Under the pieces are notes generated by a model. The model searched no databases and had not been told where the DNA came from. It worked only from the letters and a program-made list of their open reading frames with translations. Of a DNA stretch of 64,000 nt, positions 60,647 through 64,000 are shown one piece after another; positions within the stretch are counted from its first letter, which is position 1, and each line of letters begins with the position of its first letter. The stretch comes from Chrysomallon squamiferum. Lineage: Eukaryota; Mollusca; Gastropoda; Neomphalida; Peltospiridae. Location of the stretch: NCBI GenBank assembly GCA_012295275.1, contig CM022677.1:19422785-19486784 (forward strand). The letters are read 5' to 3'. A program made the translations under genes and the position numbers.

Positions 60647-60916
60647 TTCATGGTAGCTACAAATGCCTCGGACATTACCCCGATCTTCCATCCACATTAC
60701 ATGCAGTTTCTTTCTGTTCTTCAGGTTATTCGCCATCTTCAGTCTCTTAGTGGCTCTTCCTAGTAGACCATCTTCTTTGTACACGGACAGATTTTTTTCT
60801 CCTGTACAAACTGCCCATAAATGTTGACTGATCTTTCTGTAGTCCAACTTACTTGTATCACGCTTTTTCTTTTTCTCATTTGAAATCTTCTTCTCTCCAC
60901 CTTCATGATTAACATT
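60647..60916 (-). CDS. Unrecognised minus-strand gene, lysine-rich exon
   Basis: Ninety codons in phase 0 between acceptor gttgcag (AG 60918-60917) and strong donor GTAAGT. The start is very basic (EKKISNEKKKKRD), followed by a compact segment with aromatic and Cys residues (KISQHLWAVCTGEKNLSVYK, KLHVMWMEDRGNVRGICSYH). It could be part of a nuclear or chromatin protein, in keeping with the PHD-like fragment downstream, but I do not recognise the domain. Confidence 0.7.
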
Positions 60917-61996
60917 CTGCAACACAACAGAAGTAGATTTGTATGGGGGGAAAGAAGAAAAGAAAAAGAAAGTGATTTCCTTGACCATGAGTTACATTTA
61001 ATACAGTCAGTTTTAATCAAGTTGAAATTTTTCCTTTTCTGCAGTCAAAGCTGCTCAGAACATAACTAATGTAACAATAGATAACACATTTTTGTTTCAG
61101 TGTTTCTTAAATCAAATTTGATGAAAACAATTTCATCTGTATTTATTATATGTGGATGAAAATAATACTTACTTTACTTACATACAACATAATTTTAGCT
61201 TGTAAATAAACAGTATTTACTCCCAGATCAAGTCCCATCAGACTGAAAAACAAATTTATAATTTCACATGTTTGTTTCTAGGAAATGAGAAACTTTAAGA
61301 AAAACAGAAACAATTGTTATACTGCTACACCCAGTAAAATGCACTAAAAAAGATATAAATAAATGAATGGCACTGAAGAATGTAAATGTTTTTCATAATT
61401 CTCTGAGTCAGTCTAAACATATGTATACAGTGATAGAATGAGAAATAAATGAATGGATGATAAAAGAATAAAATTAGATAGAAAGATAGAAACACATATA
61501 CACAAAAAAAAAAAAAAAAAAACATTTTACATGTGTATATATATATATATTGTGAGAATGAACTAGTAAAGTCTGATGCTACATTGTCAAGAAGTATTTT
61601 CTTTTAAGAAATATAAAATATCTTTTAACAATACTGCATGGTATTAGTGACTCACGTTTCAGTATTTGACAACAAACTTTGGTTAGTAGGAACCAAAACA
61701 ATGTTTAAATAAATAATCATTTCAAGCATTAACTTGTAAATTAAAAAAGACAACAACAACAACAACAACACAAAAAAACCCTTCCAAAACAGTGCAACTT
61801 AAACCTGTATTTTTCATAAAGTGTACATGAATCATGTATAATCAACATTAGATGAAAAAAAACTTTAGAATAATAATAAAAACAAGTACAGCCATATAAA
61901 GACTAATGTATTTCTGAAGTGTAAACTTTAATATTTATACTTTATTATTAATTTTCATTTGCTGGCAAAAAGAAAAAACATAAAAATAAAAATAAA

Positions 61997-62054
<58 letters not shown>

Positions 62055-62693
62055 TTAAATGAAAAATAAAAAAACCCAAATAAAACAACTGGTAAGAATG
62101 CAAAATATATATGAAAATTGTGTAAATATCAGCAAAGGACACTTTAACTATGAACGAATTCTTTATCTGAACATTATCAGTTTTGTCTTGTAACTAAGAA
62201 CTAAATGAGTTTGCATGATTTTGTAAATCACATGAAATTATTTATTTATTTATTTATTTTTGTGGTCATAACTATATAAAATGCTACACTATAGCAAAAT
62301 AACAATCCCATCATAAAACTGAACTAGCTGATACGTGAAACATTTATCAGCATGTTTTGGTTATTAACTGGTTAACTGTAAGAAATATGAACAAACGAAA
62401 AGGAAGGTAAACAACTGAACATTTATAACAGTAAATGAATCAATGTAACAAGTCTTTTGTTAATGATTTTATCACCCATTTTGAAGCATCACATCTTTCA
62501 TTACTGGCTTCTGTTGATAGACAAATGTTTATCTCAGTAAAAGAACTGACAGCAGAAATGTGTGTCAAACATATACTTTTTAAACTATATATGACTTATA
62601 AATGTAAAACAAAAGTTGGATGTAGGCTTCAACTGAGTGTAATTGTGTACAGGTGTGTGTGAATGGGGAAAAAAAGCATCAATATAATCTTAC
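60917..62693. other. Long intron of the right-hand gene
   Basis: AT-rich, with poly-A (61503-61521), AAC repeat (61750-61770), AAT tract (61998-62054) and TTTA tract (62238-62259). No additional exon found. Confidence 0.5.
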
Positions 62694-62845
62694 CTGAGAT
62701 TTTCTCTTCTTCACTTTTTCCCATAATGGGAAATCATTATCATAATCATCAGAGGTATGATCTTCTGGTGTAACTGTCTTCCATAAACACTGTCCTCAAA
62801 AAGGTGCCCTTCCTCACAAGTCTGATCTTCATCTGACATACCAGT
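62694..62845 (-). CDS. Unrecognised minus-strand gene, acidic exon with frame break
   Basis: Acceptor catttcag and donor GTAAGA. Read from the acceptor it gives TGMSDEDQTCEEGHLFEDSV. Read back from the donor, in phase with the next exon, it gives PEDHTSDDYDNDFPLWEKVK. The length is 152, one short of a multiple of three, so the two frames do not meet; an extra T in gtttat near 62778 would join them. Composition is the same on both sides, which supports one real exon. Confidence 0.55.
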
Positions 62846-63029
62846 CTGAAATGTTTCATTACAGTCTTGTTAAAAAAACAAAAACAGAATCTGACAAAAA
62901 AAATATCCTTCATCACAGCAAAGTACATGAACACTGTTCTTACATAAAAGTAAAAAAAAAAAAAAAAAAAAAATAAAAATAAAAACTTAATATTATAAAT
63001 AAATAAATAAAAATATTTAATATAAATAC

Positions 63030-63090
63030 CTGAAGTATGTCATCCCATCTAAATGTCACATCCATTCTGACATTTTCCACTTTTCATTTG
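63030..63090 (-). CDS. Unrecognised minus-strand gene, short exon
   Basis: Acceptor tttctgcag (AG 63092-63091) and donor GTATTT. The frame that joins the next exon reads MDVTFRWDDILQ from an ATG at 63065 with a good context, so it could be the start codon of a short isoform. In the frame coming from the exon at 63448 it meets a stop, unless two bases are missing from its AAAA runs. Confidence 0.45.
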
Positions 63091-63447
63091 CTGCAGAAAT
63101 AAAGTGAAGAAATATCTGAATTGATACAACTTATTATAATATTATGAAAAAAACCCTATAGAAACAATGATACATGAGAAGCAAATGTGAAAATTAAGAA
63201 TGTGCCTATGATCTGCTCATGAAAAAGGTAACAAACAGCAGAAATAATAGTGAAGTGCCAGTTCTGGAATAACAATTAGTGAAAATTCATACTCACAAAT
63301 AAAGTTTATTAGAATTACTGATACGAGTAAGAACATAAACAGAAAGAACATTACCTACACAAAATAATGTGTCAAAAGATGTTCAAGACTCTAATCTAAA
63401 TTAAATTAGAAAAAAGGAAATAAACAGCGACTCTTGTAAAAACTTGC

Positions 63448-63502
63448 CTTATCATCTACAACAGGTTCCATGTGCAGTTGAGGCCAATCACTTTCAACAT
63501 AG
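63448..63502 (-). CDS. Unrecognised minus-strand gene, short exon with GC donor
   Basis: Acceptor ctcttttcag. One base completes a Thr codon, then 18 codons (YVESDWPQLHMEPVVDDK). The donor is aag/GCAAGT, a GC-AG intron, with otherwise perfect consensus. Phase with the exon on its right is exact. Confidence 0.5.
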
Positions 63503-63919
63503 CTGAAAAGAGCATAGATTAAAATATTGCAAAAGTCTGTGCAGTTCCTGATACTACATACTAATATGGTTTATACCACATATAGAGATTTATGTCACAG
63601 CATTTAGTTCTGTCTGCAAAAGGAAGATCAATGTAGCTAATGACGACTTACATGTGCACACTCTGGAAAACCCCCAGTGCCCTTAAACCAAGTTTCTTGA
63701 TGCAGATGTCCATGCATTTTCTGAATGTGCTCTTATTATGGATTAGACGATATATAGTTATTTATGTTATAGCATTTAAGTGTCTGTTAGTCACAACTGA
63801 AGTGGTTTATAGTCCATTTATTGAAGCATAGTTAAGACATTCTGTTGTTAAATGTATTTTCAATAGCCAGACATAAGGTTATGATACACTTTTTGAAATA
63901 GGATTAACTTTAAACTTAC

Positions 63920-64000
63920 GTGAATGCCTTCAATTCTTGAAATAGATTCTTATCATTAACAGACTTCTGCTGCCATCTACTTTTTATAACCAGTCTCGAA
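63920..64000 (-). CDS. Unrecognised minus-strand gene, exon cut by window edge
   Basis: Open from the window edge to a strong GTAAGT donor at 63919, phase 2. It encodes a basic, helical-looking stretch (KSRWQQKSVNDKNLFQELKA) that joins YVESDW of the next exon in frame. The 5' end of the gene lies outside the window. Confidence 0.5.

Overview
This is nuclear DNA from an animal, probably an invertebrate. It is very AT-rich, filled with long ATT, GTA, CT, GT and AAAT microsatellites and homopolymers, and its genes are split by GT-AG introns whose phases match. A mollusc or other lophotrochozoan would fit, but the sequence alone does not prove it.

Layout. 1-10.6 kb is mostly gene-poor AT-rich DNA; it begins with an array of five CCAAT boxes. 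10.6-21.9 kb on the minus strand holds one complete leucine-rich-repeat (LRR) gene. I could join ten coding exons with matching phases (about 1,310 residues). One huge exon (14960-17254) carries a long acidic insert built from repeats of a CCAAT-type DNA word. Two exon edges are copied several times inside neighbouring introns together with microsatellite tracts. A 0.8 kb TA-flanked inverted-repeat element (19921-20716) lies in an intron.

23.3-59.0 kb is a tandem segmental array. It contains four copies of a single-coding-exon gene on the plus strand (30928, 37235, 47207, 55961), plus a fifth unit at the left edge that has lost its gene. The proteins share a C-terminal domain with the look of a PD-(D/E)XK nuclease fold (FD, 15 residues, ExK, 14 residues, Q). 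Copies 3 and 4 keep the E-T-K motif; copies 1 and 2 have K-T-K. The N-terminal 60-90 residues vary strongly, while the C-terminal part and flanks of copies 1 and 2 are almost identical. The array also contains pogo/Tigger-type transposon remnants, a 1.85 kb inverted-repeat element with an 8 bp target duplication proven by empty sites in sister units, and duplicated blocks with splice donors that could be 5' noncoding exons.

59.0-64.0 kb on the minus strand holds exons of a second split gene, unrecognised, lysine-rich and acidic, running off the right edge. Its downstream side meets a 56 bp minisatellite that appears to have amplified part of a coding exon with a PHD-like Cys pattern. Several exons of both minus-strand genes need one extra base in a short homopolymer to stay open, so consensus errors or real decay must be told apart. 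The candidate undescribed system is the tandem nuclease-like family with active and apparently dead members.
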